Shown one piece after another: positions 1 through 10,324 of a stretch of 64,000 nucleotides of DNA. The DNA lies in the NCBI GenBank assembly GCA_020740775.1, contig JAHEWK010000011.1, forward strand, positions 62,001 through 126,000, in the 5' to 3' direction. Both the position numbers and the translations under genes were made by a program. Numbering within the stretch: position 1 is the stretch's first letter; each line of letters opens with the position of its first letter. The notes under the pieces are model-generated. The model saw only the letters and a list, made by a program, of their open reading frames with translations. It was not told the DNA's origin and did not search any database. This DNA is from Ilyonectria destructans. Lineage: Eukaryota > Ascomycota > Sordariomycetes > Hypocreales > Nectriaceae.

Positions 1-2147
1 AGCGGATATCCTATGTAGTGGAAAGCTATGGATTGCTGCCCGCAAACCACTTCGGGGCAAGGAAGCGAAGGTCAGCCGAACAAGCACTGATACTGCTGCA
101 GGAGCAGATCTATAAGGCATGGAGGGCCGGCAGGGTGCTCAGTCTGATCAGTTTCGACGTCAAAGGCGCTTACAATGGAGTGTTCAAAGAACGACTACTG
201 GAGAGGCTGAAGGCGAGAGGCATACCTGGTGGACTGGTGAGATGGATTGACGCCTTCTGCTCTGGACGAATGGCCACCGTGGTGGTAAATGGGCACACGT
301 CACAGCTACGGGAGTTGCCACAGGCAGGTCTCCCGCAAGGATCACCGCTGTCGCCGGTGTTGTTCCTGTTCTTCAATGCAGATTTGGTGCAGAGAAGAAT
401 CAACGCAAGAGGTGGCTCGATGGCATTCGTGGACGACTACTCAGCCTGGGTGGTGGGACCAACAGCGGAGGAGAATCGAGCCGGCATCCAATCAATTATA
501 GACGAAGCACTGGGCTGGGAAAGACGGAGCGGTGCGACGTTTAACGGAGACAAAACGGCCATCGTGCATTTCACGCGAAACGCCGCGCGTACCAGCGACA
601 AACCGTTCATGATCAAAGGAAAAGTAGTCAAGCCCAAGACCAGCGCCAAGATCCTGGGAGTGGTCATGGACGCGAAACTACGATACAAGGAACACATAGC
701 TAAAGCTGCCGCAAAGGGGCTCTCGGCCGCTATGTGTTTGAAAAGACTGAAAACGTTGTCACCGCGGACGGCGAGACAACTGTTCGTAGCAACAGTGGCT
801 CCCACCATGGACTATGCGTCTAGCGTGTGGGCGCACTCATGCGGCATTAGAGAAGCCGCTTGGCTGGACAAAGCACAGATGGTTGGAGCACAGGCGATCA
901 CGGGAGCTTTCCGGACCGTGGCAACAGCGGTGGCCGAGGCCGAAGCTAGCATCCAACCGGTGCAAGAACGGCATGCGCAAGCGGCAACAAGGTTTTGGAT
1001 CAACCTCCGGACCCTTCCCAGGACACACCCGTTGGCGACACTGAAGGTGAAAGTGTGTCGCCGATTCGTATCGCCGATGCAGAGGATTGCTCGGATACAA
1101 GGGGAGACAGCCACTGAACGAATGGAGATCATTCGAGAATACGCGCTACCGCCATGGCGAGACCGTATCTTGGTGTCGTGCGACCCTGACCGGGAGAGAG
1201 CGGTGGAAGCAGCAAATAGGGTGGACGGCATAGTCATTGCCACCTGCTCCTCACAGAGAAGGGGCATGGTAGGCATGGGAGGTGTCGTACGAGATACGGC
1301 GATCAACAATGCTGACGAGGATGTGGCCAGCTACTCTATCACTCTCGGGTCGAGGGAGGAGCTGAACCCATACATAGCCGAGCTGGGAGCTATAGAGATG
1401 GCCCTGAGATGCATGCCATTCGGACTGCGTCGACGGAATATCATCGTCATGACGAGCAACCGCTCCGCACTAGAAGCCATACGGCGGCCGCGACAACAGT
1501 CCGGTCAACAGACCATTCGGCAAATCTACAAGCATGTCAACCGTCTTGAAGACGAGGGCAACTCTCTCCAGGTGATGTGGGTTCCAGCAGGAGAGGAAGA
1601 CTTCGCACTAGGACCAAAAGCCAAAGCAGCAGCCCGGAAGGCCACTGAAAGTGAATGCAGACCAGATAAGCCGCCGTATCAAGCAAGATCCACGAGGATA
1701 AGACTAGCCATAACCAAGCAGCGGCAACCAACGACATCGCCGGGAAGAATCGGAAAATACTCGAAGATGATAGACACGGCACTACCTGGCAAGCATACCC
1801 GTACTCTATATGACCTGCTGAAGAGGAAAGAAGCAGAGGTGCTGGTCCAGCTCCGCACCGGAATGGCAAGACTAAATAGCTTTCTGCACAACATCGGCGC
1901 AGTGGAATCGGATATGTGCGAATGTGGTCAAGCATCCGAGACAGTTGCGCATTTTCTATTCAGATGCACAAAGTGGACAAAGCAACGGGAAGGCGTGCTG
2001 AAATGCCCACAAACAAAGATGGGAAACCTCTCGTTCTTCTTGGGAGGAAAGGCAGCGTCTGACGATGACAAATGGGCACCAGATATGCGGGCAGTACGGG
2101 CAACGATCAAATTTGCCATTGCAACGGGGAGGCTTAACATGGACTAG
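1..2147 (+). CDS. Tad-like LINE polyprotein, 3' part (reverse transcriptase, RNase H-like region, CCHC knuckle)
   Basis: The frame is open to the window edge, so the true start lies upstream. The GTG at 18 is not a start: the residues before it match the equivalent segment of the second LINE near 42.78 kb. Visible in order are RT fingers and palm with the catalytic FVDD box near residue 139 of the visible part, an RNase H-like region around residues 400-520, and a C-terminal CCHC motif (C-x-C-G...H...C) near residue 640. The RNase H part looks catalytically dead: the expected first Asp position reads TCSS, the later Asp reads TSNRSAL, and the usual Trp-Val-Pro-Gly-His reads WVPAGEE. In the family this protein reverse-transcribes the element RNA at the target site. 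There is no frame break, so the copy may be fairly young or part of a low-RIP region. Confidence 0.85.
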   Translation, partial: RISYVVESYGLLPANHFGARKRRSAEQALILLQEQIYKAWRAGRVLSLISFDVKGAYNGVFKERLLERLKARGIPGGLVRWIDAFCSGRMATVVVNGHTSQLRELPQAGLPQGSPLSPVLFLFFNADLVQRRINARGGSMAFVDDYSAWVVGPTAEENRAGIQSIIDEALGWERRSGATFNGDKTAIVHFTRNAARTSDKPFMIKGKVVKPKTSAKILGVVMDAKLRYKEHIAKAAAKGLSAAMCLKRLKTLSPRTARQLFVATVAPTMDYASSVWAHSCGIREAAWLDKAQMVGAQAITGAFRTVATAVAEAEASIQPVQERHAQAATRFWINLRTLPRTHPLATLKVKVCRRFVSPMQRIARIQGETATERMEIIREYALPPWRDRILVSCDPDRERAVEAANRVDGIVIATCSSQRRGMVGMGGVVRDTAINNADEDVASYSITLGSREELNPYIAELGAIEMALRCMPFGLRRRNIIVMTSNRSALEAIRRPRQQSGQQTIRQIYKHVNRLEDEGNSLQVMWVPAGEEDFALGPKAKAAARKATESECRPDKPPYQARSTRIRLAITKQRQPTTSPGRIGKYSKMIDTALPGKHTRTLYDLLKRKEAEVLVQLRTGMARLNSFLHNIGAVESDMCECGQASETVAHFLFRCTKWTKQREGVLKCPQTKMGNLSFFLGGKAASDDDKWAPDMRAVRATIKFAIATGRLNMD

Positions 2148-2432
2148 AAGCCTCAGGCACACTAAGTATGCAGATCAATCCCTACTAACATCATACAGTC
2201 TCATTTTGACAGACCGGGCTTCAGCTGCTGAGGATAGGATGCTGAACACTTGGGGAAATTGGCCTTCAAGCAGGCCTGTCACGACATATACACCAGATTG
2301 GACCAGTTAGTAAAAGTGAAATTTTGGGGCTTCGGGTGATTATGGAAGAACTGTACGAAACGAAAATAGCTTAGCGCAAAGGCCCTCTGGGGTGTGTCCC
2401 CCCGGGCGAAATAAAATCCTTACCTTACCCTA
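2148..2432 (+). mobile_element. 3' UTR and tail of the LINE
   Basis: This non-coding stretch follows the LINE stop codon. It ends in a CCCCGGGCG block followed by AATAAAATCCTTACCTTACC around 2399-2432, the short tail typical of fungal Tad/I-like elements instead of a long poly(A). No gene is visible here. The end at about 2432 is an estimate from where the tail repeat stops. Confidence 0.55.
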
Positions 2433-2541
2433 GACTTGACAATATCGTGCATGAAAGATGTCAATGATTCAACTCAATCTGATACTAAATTATACATGGA
2501 ATTCTTGCCCTCCTTTGAATTTTCTTCCCCAGTTGTGTTAT

Positions 2542-3687
2542 TTATTTGCCTTTGATAGCGAAGTTGAGAGTCACCCGTGGCTCGAGTGCATCAGCAACAC
2601 TGGAGGGCCAACGTTTTGATGCCATAGCTGCTTCGGCTAGGTCGATATGGCGACTCTCACCTATAACGCAATCTGATGACTGGAGCGATTGATTAGGAAG
2701 ATTGCACGCTCGATAGAAGAACGAAGCCCAAGAGCCGTTGAATAATGTGACATTGTGTAGGGTAAGTTGTCGTAGCTCGTGTCGTACGATAAAGTCTACA
2801 AGCTCGTCTTCCGAGGCCCACAGATGGTGAAAGGTGACTTGCCAAAGATTCGGCCACCATAATGACTGAAGAGGGAGCTTCTGCTCACTGATCCAACCGC
2901 CAGCTTCCGTGCCCAACTCAAGATCCTCAAGATTTGGAAAAGAGAGGAGAAAAGTGACCGCCCGATCCTCGCAAGACTCACAAACTACCAAGGACTGGAT
3001 TTTCAGACGTAGGACGTTTCTGTTGACCGCTGTCCATTCGACCCCTCTCCATTCGACCCCTCTAAGGTCAAGAGAACCCTGAACGCTAAGTTGACTTACT
3101 CGTGAAGACGTGTGCAGAATCGGCAATAGCCTTTGGACGAGATCCTTGACCGAGGCTTTGAAGAACGGAACGACACATATCTTCTTGCTGAGCTCGTGGT
3201 AGTGAGCATTCCTGAGTTTCCCCCATCGCCGGGCGTGTATGTGAGATATTGTTAAGCTGTTGAGGTTTGGAAATAGTTCCAACATCTCCGTAAGCCTGGA
3301 GGCGTCCTTATCAAGGTCTCGAAGCGCCTCTTGATCAACGAACTGTCGATAGGCAGAATACGCTTGCTTCTTCGTTTGATCTGATAAGGTACTCTGTTTG
3401 AGCGTCTGGGGGTTTCTGCTCCAAGCGTCAACAGAACCAAGCTCCGGCCAACTTCCGTGATAGAGTGTCAAGTGCCGGGCCGCGGAGGCTGATCTTGAAG
3501 GAGAATTCTGAAATTCATGAAGCTGGCTCAAGCATCCCACTGTATTGATAGCATGAAGACGATGGAACAAAATAGGAGACGCAGCATAGGCGAAGGCTCG
3601 GCTAACTAATCGAAAGTGTCGAACGTCAGCAGTGGATGCTAGGTTCCAAGCAATCTCAGTCACCAGTTCCAGAGGAAGAGTCTCCAT
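2542..3687 (-). CDS. F-box protein
   Basis: Single-exon gene of 381 residues, using the ATG at 3687. An in-frame upstream ATG at 3825 would add 46 residues rich in hydrophobics, but the F-box begins directly after the second Met, so the shorter form is preferred. Residues 3-45 read as an F-box (LPLELVTEIAWNL...FRLVSRAF...), which in the family binds Skp1 and recruits substrates to an SCF ubiquitin ligase. The rest is leucine-rich with irregular repeats of the form LxxLxLxx, as in the substrate-binding part of fungal F-box proteins. The substrate cannot be read from sequence. The upstream 250 bp to the next gene shows no clear elements. Confidence 0.75.
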   Translation of the reverse strand: METLPLELVTEIAWNLASTADVRHFRLVSRAFAYAASPILFHRLHAINTVGCLSQLHEFQNSPSRSASAARHLTLYHGSWPELGSVDAWSRNPQTLKQSTLSDQTKKQAYSAYRQFVDQEALRDLDKDASRLTEMLELFPNLNSLTISHIHARRWGKLRNAHYHELSKKICVVPFFKASVKDLVQRLLPILHTSSRVSQLSVQGSLDLRGVEWRGVEWTAVNRNVLRLKIQSLVVCESCEDRAVTFLLSFPNLEDLELGTEAGGWISEQKLPLQSLWWPNLWQVTFHHLWASEDELVDFIVRHELRQLTLHNVTLFNGSWASFFYRACNLPNQSLQSSDCVIGESRHIDLAEAAMASKRWPSSVADALEPRVTLNFAIKGK

Positions 3688-4080
3688 GATGGCTTGAGAT
3701 AGCAACAAGAGAATGATGTACGACACCCTCCAATATATACCTGGCATTGATATCCAGTATACAGATAGGCTGACGTTTTCCGACTCCAGAAAGATCATTA
3801 ATGTCTTGTAGAACGAGTAACTCAACCTCGAAACTGAAGACTGGAAACTGGAACTAGGAACTGAACTGACTGGATCAGGGAACAGTGGATCAAACTAAGA
3901 ATAGAATATAGGATGGAGCAAATAACAAACGCGCTAGAGGATATAACATGGCAGACCGCAACCACTTGCTAATGTTACTGTATGGTCGTAGGTGACAAAG
4001 ACATCGTGGACTATTAGAAAGTGGTAACATATTGTTCTTCAAGACTCGTGATTTTCTTATCTGTACCTAGCTTATGTATC

Positions 4081-4974
4081 TTACGACCAATCCTCTTCCG
4101 CCTCTGAACTATCCTCTGAACTATACTGGACCGCCTGTCTCCCTTTCCAGTCCTCTAGGGTCTTGGCCATTTCCAACGACCGAATTTCCTCTTCAATTTC
4201 AGTAGTTGTAACCGCCCCGTATTGCAAGAGAAGTCCAGCTACAGCGGGAAAGTCTCGTTTGACTGCATGGTACAAAGGAGGTTGATACAAGGGACCGATA
4301 GAATGAGGATTGGCTCCGTGTTCCAACAGAACTCTCACACAATCCACATGACCGTGTATCACTGCATTCATCAAGGCTGTATTCCCTTCGCCAGCTTCGA
4401 GGGGTATATTGCGAGAGTCGATGCTGGAGATGCACGCGTCACGCGTACTGTCGGATATGAACTCATTGACGTACTTTTCGAGTAAGGCCTTGATGATACC
4501 GAACCCGTCGGTATCACTTTGAGTTGGGACCTCCGCAAGGATGTGGAGAGCGGTATTTCCCTGCCGATCCCGCTCCAGAGGGTGGGCGCCGTTCTGAATG
4601 AGAAAGGCGATGACATTTATCTTGGTTCCTAGGAATCGATCTGATGGCGTACGCAAAACGAAGTGAAGGGTCCGATCGCCCATCTGCCATGGCATCACTC
4701 GATTGAGCTTTGATCTCGGATTCTCAGATAGAGCATGCATCATCTTGACGCCTTGGAGACATGCTTGGTAGACCACCCACGAATCGGCTGCTGGTATACT
4801 GAAACCTAGCATAGAAAGACGACGAACGCGAGCAACATCACCCGCCAAAACCCCGTGGACAAGATCATCCGTTGGGCCACGGGGACCACCAGGGCCGCTG
4901 TAACAAACGATGGGAAGATCATCAACAAAGGTGTCGCTGGACGACGGGCTGGCGACAGGAGATGTAGCGGGCAT
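4081..4974 (-). CDS. Ankyrin repeat protein (297 aa)
   Basis: Single-exon gene. The N-terminal 70 residues are low complexity (Ser/Pro then Gly/Pro), then irregular ankyrin-like helices. Two or three recognisable repeats follow: one with GNTALHILAE near residue 140, one with GNTALMNAVIHGHVDCVRVLL near residue 205, and a third with PLYHAVKRDFPAVAGLLL near 240. The C-terminus is acidic (Asp/Glu/Ser). Ankyrin repeats mediate protein binding, and no enzymatic domain is attached. It is not closely related to the three short ankyrin paralogues at 31, 34.5 and 43.4 kb, so it looks like an independent member. Confidence 0.75.
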   Translation of the reverse strand: MPATSPVASPSSSDTFVDDLPIVCYSGPGGPRGPTDDLVHGVLAGDVARVRRLSMLGFSIPAADSWVVYQACLQGVKMMHALSENPRSKLNRVMPWQMGDRTLHFVLRTPSDRFLGTKINVIAFLIQNGAHPLERDRQGNTALHILAEVPTQSDTDGFGIIKALLEKYVNEFISDSTRDACISSIDSRNIPLEAGEGNTALMNAVIHGHVDCVRVLLEHGANPHSIGPLYQPPLYHAVKRDFPAVAGLLLQYGAVTTTEIEEEIRSLEMAKTLEDWKGRQAVQYSSEDSSEAEEDWS

Positions 4975-5776
4975 GATGAAAACAATGTTGTATGGGATAG
5001 TATTGGGGGTTAGATGGCGGAATAAAAATTTATATCGATGGCCTCTTCCCTTTTATCACTGTTAAACCTCGTTGCAGCTTACGTACGTTTCCTGTAAAGC
5101 GTTTCTGTTCTCTGTAATTCTGCTTTGTGCTAGTGGAAGCCCCCCACTAAGAGGGTGGCACTGCGCTCGGGTTGTCAAACCAAAAATAACACCTCGGCGC
5201 TAACTGTCGTACTACGGTGGCACATTAGGTAGGGTGCGCCACAGTGCGAAAATCCAAAAGTGTCAGTTTTCTAGAAAATTGAATATAGAGCTCCAGCGCC
5301 TATAGCCCACTATAACCTATATTTTTTATAGCGGGCTATAGTGACTGCATCTTGATTATGACCCCACTATAATATAGCAAGCTCTAGCAGCTGCAGCCCT
5401 CTGTCTTGCAACGGGCTACAGCAGCCGCAGCCTTCTTTAATGCAGCGGGCTATAGATCGTTGCCCGATGGAGGCGATGATTTGATTGACGAGAAGAATAC
5501 AATGTTAGAGGGAGGAGTAGCCAACAATGTATCAGCTTGAAATGCCAAGTGGATACTTGATGGTGTTAAATCTTGTCGTCATCTGAGACCTTTAAAATCA
5601 TAGATAAGCCATAAAAGTAATTGTCTTTATATTCAAAACACCTACATAGCGAATAGTATTAACTCATAGAACCAACAAATACTTATATGGAAACCCGGAA
5701 AAGACTGATATGAGTTTGAAAATCACCCAAACAACAAAACATCCGGACTACACATCTGCTCAATATAACCCACCAA
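4975..5776. other. Intergenic stretch with degenerate GGGCTATAG inverted repeats
   Basis: No gene is supported. Between about 5300 and 5460 the motif GCGGGCTATAG and close variants recur four or five times in both orientations; the pair around 5300-5345 can form an imperfect hairpin. This could be the eroded end of a DNA transposon or MITE, but no transposase remnant is visible beside it. The rest is unremarkable AT-leaning sequence. Confidence 0.3.
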
Positions 5777-7307
5777 TTAGTCCTTCGGCTCTGGCTTCAC
5801 CTTCAAACCGTCAAAAGTGAACCTGAAACTAGCCCCCTCGTTCTGGCTCAGGCTTTTCTGTTTCTTACTTGAGCCCCCCGAGCCCTCCCTATCCTCGCGA
5901 GACAGCTTTACCCCAGCAGCTGGTCCGAAGGAGGAGAGATCGAACTTGAAAGAACCAACCTCCTTTTGCTTCTTGCTTGGACCCTCTGAGCCCTCTCTAT
6001 CCTCGCGAGACCGCTTTACCCCAGCAGCTGGTTCGAAGGAGGAGAGATCGAACTTGAAAGAACCAACCTCCTTTTGCTTCTTGCTTGGACCCCCTGAGCC
6101 CTCTCTATCCTCACGAGACCGCTTTACCCCAGCAACTGGTTCGAAGGAGGAGAGATCGAACTTGAAAGAACCAACCTCCTTTTGCTTCTTGCTTGGACCC
6201 TCTGAGCCCTCTCTATCCTCGCGAGACCGCTTTACCCCAGCAACTGGTTCGAAGGAGGAGAGATCGAACTTGAAAGAACCAACCTCCTTTTGCTTCTTGC
6301 TTGGACCCCCTGAGCCCTCTCTATCCTCACGAGACCGCTTTACCCCGGAGGCTGGTTCGAAGAAGGGGATCTCGAACTTGAAAGAACCAGGCCCCTTTTG
6401 CTTCTTGCTTGGACCCTCTGAGCCCTCCCTATCCTCGCGAGACCGCTTTACCCCAGCAGCTGGTTCGAAGGAGGAGAGATCGAACTTGAAAGAACCAAAC
6501 TCCTTTTGCTTCTTGCTTGAACCCTCTGAGCCCTCCTCATCCTCGCGAGACCGCTTTACCCCAGCAGCTGGTTCGAAGAAGGGGATCTCACTTAGGCCAT
6601 ACTCCTCTGCAAGTTCTCTTATAACCTAAGCAGTAACAGTAAGCCTCTGGCGATATTAAGGGCAAAGGGAAACCTGCAGCAAGCGTCAAATTACCAACAT
6701 CAGGATCAATCCTCATATTTGTAAGCCTCGTATGCATCAGTTGGAAGTTCTTCCAATAAAGTTCAAGAGAATCAAGAGAATTCAGGTTGGATGTATGCCT
6801 CAAAAGCCATCTGAAGTAGTTATATGTCGTTTTGGCAGAGATATCATATATAGCATCAAAGGGGTTCTGCTCAGTGAATCTGCAGTACCTGACGCTGTTA
6901 GTGGTATAGTATAGAGGGAACAATGGAGGTATATACTCTTTCCACTGCTCCTCGATTCTGTTCAGCTCATCTTCATCAGGCTTGCGAAGTTCTTTCATCA
7001 TCTTTTTGGGAAAGAAAAGACGGAGTACGTGAGCCACCAGTAAAAAGTCATAGGTGACAAGAGCATTGGGGTTGTAAAAATCTGGCTGCTTCCTGAACCT
7101 CTGGGTTGTTTCAATTGCATTACAGGCATCATGAAGCAAAGAAATACCATCTCTGATATCTTGAACAATATCTTTGTCGTCTACCACCTCTTTAAACAGT
7201 TCTTCTCTAGCATTGGCGTTTTTGGGTACAGCAGTGGCAGGGCTCTGCTCCCCAGGGAAAAATTCGTTATTCTTCCACAGTAAAATCAGTTGTTGAAGCG
7301 AGGCCAT
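5777..7307 (-). CDS. Captain-derived protein: DUF3435 N-terminal domain fused to seven 36-aa repeats, no catalytic core
   Basis: Model: complement(5777..6625, 6678..6888, 6937..7307), 476 residues. The first intron (6889-6936, CACTAAC branch point) and the second (6626-6677) fall exactly where the full captain at 44-46.6 kb has its first two introns; the second here would be a GC-AG intron of the same 52 bp. Residues 1-205 match the captain N-terminus (SLELYWKNFQLMHTRL, VIRELAEEYGLS). Right after GLS the protein jumps into seven tandem 36-residue units, each with SFKFDLSSFEPAAGVKRSRE and a PSKKQK basic cluster (bipartite NLS-like), then ends ...KVKPEPKD. The whole catalytic recombinase domain and zinc finger are absent, yet the reading frame is open throughout. 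It could be an expressed DNA-binding derivative or a degenerate captain. The third exon has no internal Met. Confidence 0.65.
5820..6600 (-). repeat. 108-bp coding tandem repeat, seven copies
   Basis: Seven near-identical 108-bp units start about every 108 bp, visible as the recurring GGTTCGAAGGAGGAGAGAT on the plus strand near 5931, 6031, 6139, 6247, 6355, 6463 and 6571. Because 108 is a multiple of three, all six frames stay open. The minus frame gives sensible hydrophilic protein continuous with the captain fragment, so that strand is taken as coding. The copies alternate between two variants (DLSSF and EIPFF). Confidence 0.85.
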
Positions 7308-7469
7308 TGTGGAAGAGGATATAGATCTCAGAACGTTGCCTTTGAAGCAGGCCTTTGATGACGCTACACTTGATGGATGGGGCTAGTTATTTATAAGATT
7401 ACTCTCTACTTAAACAACTGCCTGATGTCTTATGTTTCTTGTTTTGTCACTCTGACGCGACGCCCTAGG

Positions 7470-7590
7470 TCTGCTTCCTGCTCAGGCTTCTTCTTCCTGC
7501 CCAGGTTTCTGTTTCCTACCCAGGTTTCTGTTTCCTGCCCAGGTTGCTGTTTCCTGCCCAGGTTTCTGTTTCCTGCCCAGGTTTCAGATC
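7470..7590. repeat. 19-bp minisatellite
   Basis: About six copies of a 19-bp unit, CCTGCCCAGGTTTCTGTTT, lie in tandem between the captain-derived gene and the next small gene. There is no coding role in a sensible frame. The stretch 7308-7670 holds nothing else that I can support. Confidence 0.8.
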
Positions 7591-7670
7591 AGAAGGTGAA
7601 ATACCAGTATTCATAAGAATACTTGATCACTCTATTCGACTCTTTTGAGTCTTTGATTGCTTTATCTAAG

Positions 7671-8113
7671 ATGAGATCTGTCGGCGAACACGAATTCTCA
7701 TTCACAATGGCCGTCAGAGGTTTCTTCACTCTCGTCAAATCGACATACAGAGCTATCTATAGGAGAAGAACACTATCGACTAAGGTCAAAAAGCTCTCTG
7801 AGTGTATGACCAGCGCTTATCAAGACAATGAAATCTCTTGGATGGACTACGATGACTGGATGGAAGAGCTTTGGGTTGCGGCTGACGAAGGAGAACGTGA
7901 GTTAGCATGACTTCGCCCTCGACTGCTCATTGACTGATGGAGTTTCCAGTGAGAAAGGTTCACAAGCTAGAGAATCGATTGGACCAGATCTTGCAAAAAA
8001 AAAAAAGGCTAAATAATGTCTGGTTGCAATTGATATTAGCTTTAGAAACCATTCTCTACAAATTTTATACCTCAACCCTCATCAGCTGCCTTGATGCAAA
8101 GAGTGTCACATGA
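7671..8113 (+). CDS. Hypothetical protein, two exons (129 aa)
   Basis: Model: join(7671..7896, 7950..8113). The intron has a GTGAGT donor, a TTGACTGA branch region and a TTCCAG acceptor, and joining restores frame from a CGT codon into LRKVHKLENRLDQILQ. The N-terminal half is basic (Arg/Lys rich) followed by an acidic Trp-rich stretch (ISWMDYDDWMEELW). The C-terminal half is a predicted coiled coil with a poly-A run of 12 bases inside the coding exon. Not recognised as any family. It belongs to a group of small two-exon genes between 7.6 and 11.3 kb. The start could be the later ATG at 7707. Confidence 0.4.
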
Positions 8114-8529
8114 TGGATCAGACAAGTCAGATTCCGTCCTCGTGAATGCCGGTGCGGTGAAAGAAAAAGAACCAGCGAGTTTCATGACATAGTAATATGG
8201 AGTCGCCGGATAGGACAGAAAAGAAATAAGATCGATGGGCAAGTTGTTTTTCCACTCGTCCCTGGTTTGCCACCAGCCGGCTTTAAGAAGGGTCGGATCG
8301 TACTTAACCCCGGGCACGACTCCTGTTTTTTTCGTACGATTCCGCCCTGGCGCTGGTCAAAGGGCCGGCGCCGAGCGCTAGCAGTTATCACCAACAGCTC
8401 GACAGTAACCCAGTAGGAAGCCTGCCGGCCACACCCTCTCCGATTCTGGATGGGTGGGTCCCAACGGCTTGATCCACTGATAAAAGCGTCCCTCTTGTAC
8501 GATTCTTTCAAGAACCAGATAACAGCAAA

Positions 8530-8935
8530 ATGAATACCGTCCAGAAAAACCAGCACCAGAACAGCACAGACCGAGAGTCCATGCAGGAAGAGATTTACTC
8601 TATGCTGGATACTCTTCGCGAGGTGAAAGGCCACTTGAACAACATTCAGTTGAGAACTTTTGAGTTGGAGGACGATATTTCGAGTCTTATATCTTGCAAC
8701 CTGAGACTTTTGAGGAACTTAAAGCAAGAGGTAAGCTCATGAAGAAGACTGAAAGATGTGTGCTGATCATACAAAGCCCGCGAGTCCTTCTGAAAACGAA
8801 CCTTCGGCTCCAATCACCTCAAACGCGCCTCCTGTGCCTTGGAAGACGCCCGAGCCGAGCAAGGACTGCAACACCATGGGTTCATCGTACAGGAAGGTTG
8901 AAGAGGATGAGAAAGCGCAGGGTGATCGTCACTAG
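8530..8935 (+). CDS. Hypothetical coiled-coil protein, two exons (119 aa)
   Basis: Model: join(8530..8730, 8777..8935). The donor is GAG/GTAAGC, the acceptor ACAAAG, the intron 46 bp, phase 0. Residues 1-67 form an amphipathic helix (MLDTLREVKGHLNNIQLRTF...), likely a coiled coil. The second exon is Pro/Ser/Glu-rich (PSENEPSAPITSNAPPVPWK) and ends AQGDRH. No family recognised. The clean frame restoration across the intron is the main support. Architecture resembles the gene at 10610 (short N-terminus, coiled coil, one intron). Confidence 0.55.
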
Positions 8936-9245
8936 CTAGTCTTAGAACAAATATGGCAATAAATCAACGCCTCTCTCCGTATTTGTACTGCTTAAAGGCG
9001 TCCGGACAGTTTTATAACAGCAAGAAGCAAGGTTTTCGTCAGCAGGCTGTACGTTTTAGCCTAGCAACACATAAGGTGATGGAACCGGAACGCTTTAATT
9101 GAGGCAAGAAGCACATTAAACCTAGGAAAGACGGAGCTGAGCTATATACAGCGTTGCGACAGGATGAAATCAGAACCAAATAGAACCAAGAGAGCAGATG
9201 GAGAGCAGCCAAGGAGTGAATCTTAATGATTCTTAAACATTCTGG
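8936..9245. other. Intergenic, no feature seen
   Basis: About 310 bp between the small coiled-coil gene and the convergent secreted-protein gene. It probably holds the two 3' UTRs. I see no repeat or RNA gene. Confidence 0.4.
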
Positions 9246-10324
9246 CTACACGTTAGGACACGAGCTCGCCTGGGTGGTGACTGTGTGAAGAACTGTGACC
9301 GTTGAGAAGATGGTGGTAAGGATAATCGAGTGATCAAAAGCCCTCGTAGCCCCGCTGGTTACCTCTGGGCTCTCGACCTTTTCTTTAGCTGTATTGACTA
9401 AACAATGGTGAATGAATGGACGACAAGATGGATCACGAGATTGCTGCTTACCAACAGGTTCCTTCGTAACGTCGCTTGTGACGGCAGTGACGGTCGTTTC
9501 GGTCTTCACAGCTGTGTCGGTTGCCGAGGTAGCGTCCGTTGTGACAGAAGTATCAGTCATTGCAGTAGCGTCAGTTGTCACAGTAGTCACATCAGCTGTC
9601 GTGGCAATCCCGGTTCTTTCTGGAGTAGAGGTACCGCTGGTCTTCTCGTCACCAAGGAATACTCCCCCAGTTGGTGTGGTAGTAAGTTCAGTTGTGGCGG
9701 TTCTTGGCTTCGTAAGGCGCTTAGTGACCACAGTTGTCAGGGTCGAGGAATCGGGATCTGTGGGGGTGGAGTGAGTGGTCAAGGTATAAGTCCTAGCTGA
9801 GCTTGTCCCCGAGGACCCCCCCTCACAAATGACCTGTCCGTCATGTCCGTCAACTTGAAGGTTGAGGCTACGATCCGACTGGCCACCCGAGATAAGCGCA
9901 CGGCTGCACATTAACAATTCACTTGCGCATCGCCTGCAGTGATCGTCAGTCAAGTGCTATTTTCAGAACAACCCCGGCAAAGCTGACCATGTGATATACG
10001 CTTCTCCGGTTGGAGCACCGAGGGGCACAGGGAATTGTGCTAGCTCCGGACCATCACAGGAGATCGGCTTGAATGTGTACGTGACAGGAAGGAAGTCCCA
10101 GTCATCAAAGTCAATTGTTGCTGTGCAGGGTTCTGACAGGGGATAGGCAGTTCTATCGCTGTCAGCCAACAGGTCAGAACTGGCTTTAGACTGGACGCCC
10201 ACCTCATCGTAATCAGGTCTAGGCCCGCCACCAATTCAACAGGATTGTAAAGACACTTGAAAGGAAAATTTGCCATGGCGAGTCCGCCGTGAATCAGGAG
10301 AGTGATAGAGAGAAGATGCTTCAT
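9246..10324 (-). CDS. Secreted Thr/Ser-rich protein, multi-exon
   Basis: The ATG at 10324 opens a signal peptide (MKHLLSITLLIHGGLAMA). A clean intron at 9934-9987 (GTCAGC donor, TTGACTGAC branch, CTGCAG acceptor) joins ...GEAYITW to RCASELLMCSRALI. Upstream of it the frame must change near 10240-10260; a 38-bp intron ending CCTAG would do so but is shorter than the others here, so this join is uncertain. A further intron is possible near 9395-9460. The mature protein has a Cys-containing domain of about 130 residues, then a Thr-rich stalk of TT, TTDAT and TVTT repeats suited to O-mannosylation, ending in ASSCPNV with no obvious GPI signal. Probably cell-wall or secreted; function unknown. Confidence 0.55.

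Noticed and set aside
5817..6629. 270-residue plus-strand frame with seven repeats
   Set aside because: The 108-bp unit keeps all frames open. The minus strand gives a hydrophilic product continuous with the captain N-terminus after a matching intron, while the plus frame has odd CFLLG/RSNLKEP composition.
9405..9800. Two plus-strand frames of 120-131 residues opposite the Thr-rich gene
   Set aside because: They are mirror frames of the threonine-rich repeat; Val/Ser-rich output and no splice support.
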